Source: Candidatus Coatesiibacteriota bacterium
Lineage (GTDB): Bacteria; RBG-13-66-14
Reading direction: 5' to 3'
DNA length: 6,611 bases
Assembly (NCBI GenBank): GCA_030631385.1
Contig: DAOVLG010000102.1
Span: 1 to 6,611, forward strand
A program made the position numbers and the translations under genes. Below, piece after piece: positions 6,178-6,611 of this stretch. The notes below the pieces were generated by a model. That model made no database searches. It saw only the letters and a list, made by a program, of their open reading frames with translations, and was not told where the DNA came from. The first letter of the stretch is position 1; every line of letters begins with the position of its first letter.

Positions 6178-6611
6178 TCACACGATGATCAATGAGACCG
6201 TCGCCGCCGCCGCGCAGTAGACGCCGAAAAGCCAGAAGCGTCCGCTCTCGACGGTCCTCATCACGACCTTGATCGCCCCCAAGGCGGTCACGAAGGCGAT
6301 CAATCCGCCGATTAGATACACCGGCCAGGGTAGCAACAGACCGCGCGCAAGAACATCACCAATCTCAACGAGATTGGCGCCGAGGATGGCCGGTAGGGAG
6401 AGGAGGAAGCTGAACTCGGCGGCTCGGCGCTGCTGTTCACCTAGATGGATCCCCGCGGCGATGGTCGCCCCGGAGCGGCTGATCCCCGGAAGGATGGCCA
6501 CGGCTTGGGCGAAGCCGACGGAGAGGGCGCACCACCAGGGTGGCGCGGGGGATTCCCCATTCCCTATCCTATCGGACCGCTCCCCGCTTCTTTTTCTCAG
6601 AAGCAGACTGA
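6178..6611 (-). CDS. uppP: Undecaprenyl-diphosphatase (UppP/BacA), C-terminal half, runs off right edge
   Basis: UppP dephosphorylates undecaprenyl diphosphate to the monophosphate carrier used for peptidoglycan and other envelope polymers; extra copies give bacitracin tolerance. The frame is open from 6609 to the TGA at 6178, giving 143 visible residues with the true start beyond the window. The visible part holds the second family signature, AILPGISRSGATIAAG, with the catalytic-region R45 (visible numbering) in PGISRSG, followed by the equally typical AAEFSFLLSLPAILGA. Three further hydrophobic segments end at the C-terminus (SLIIV). An apparent internal ATG-like start at 6501 is a GTG (valine) codon inside FAQAVAILPG and is not the gene start, since homology continues upstream of it. 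The N-terminal glutamate-rich motif is not visible. It is the first gene seen in the run and is followed after 4 nt by ftsK. Confidence 0.92.
   Translation of the reverse strand, partial: SLLLRKRSGERSDRIGNGESPAPPWWCALSVGFAQAVAILPGISRSGATIAAGIHLGEQQRRAAEFSFLLSLPAILGANLVEIGDVLARGLLLPWPVYLIGGLIAFVTALGAIKVVMRTVESGRFWLFGVYCAAAATVSLIIV

Noticed and set aside
5328..6188. A 286-codon open frame on the plus strand opposite ftsK
   Set aside because: It lies wholly antisense to the clear FtsK membrane, linker and alpha-domain coding region. Its product is low-complexity (Gly, Gln, Asp and Arg rich) with no motif. High GC makes such antisense frames common.
6499..6501. GTG start of a short 107-residue UppP-like protein
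   Set aside because: The reading frame and the family similarity (WCALSVGFAQAV) continue upstream to the window edge, so this GTG is an internal valine codon.

Overview
The window is wall-to-wall coding sequence on the minus strand, so it reads from right to left. It holds seven genes in one apparent operon, five complete and two cut by the window edges. In transcription order they are: the C-terminal half of undecaprenyl-diphosphatase (uppP, entering from the right edge); a DNA translocase of the FtsK/SpoIIIE family; a LolA-type periplasmic lipoprotein carrier; an unrecognised membrane protein with two tandem zinc-ribbon-like cysteine motifs; the radical-SAM ribosomal protein S12 methylthiotransferase RimO; phosphatidylglycerophosphate synthase PgsA; and the N-terminal part of phosphatidylglycerophosphatase PgpA, leaving through the left edge.

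Every gene junction is tight, running in order: 4-nt gap, 2-nt gap, stop abutting start, 14-nt overlap, 4-nt ATGA overlap, 2-nt gap. No room is left for an internal promoter or terminator outside coding sequence, and none was seen. There is no non-coding stretch over 300 bases, no RNA gene, no mobile element and no CRISPR array. This looks like conserved chromosomal core sequence, not an accessory island.

The organism is a bacterium with fairly high GC (about 60% by eye). The LolA homologue implies an outer membrane (diderm). The ftsK-lolA adjacency is known from Gammaproteobacteria such as E. coli, while ftsK/rimO/pgsA or pgpA groupings upstream of cinA-recA are familiar in Firmicutes and Deltaproteobacteria. 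The mixture, together with the divergent FtsK, fits a deep-branching or candidate-phylum diderm, but the phylum cannot be fixed from sequence reading alone.

Most of the genes serve the cell envelope or division. UppP recycles the lipid carrier for peptidoglycan and FtsK moves the chromosome at the septum. PgsA and PgpA are the two successive enzymes making phosphatidylglycerol, which is also the diacylglyceryl donor for the lipoproteins that LolA would carry. RimO is the translation-related outlier. The points most worth a second look are the FtsK that stops right after its motor domain (no gamma domain) and the uncharacterised zinc-ribbon membrane protein between lolA and rimO.
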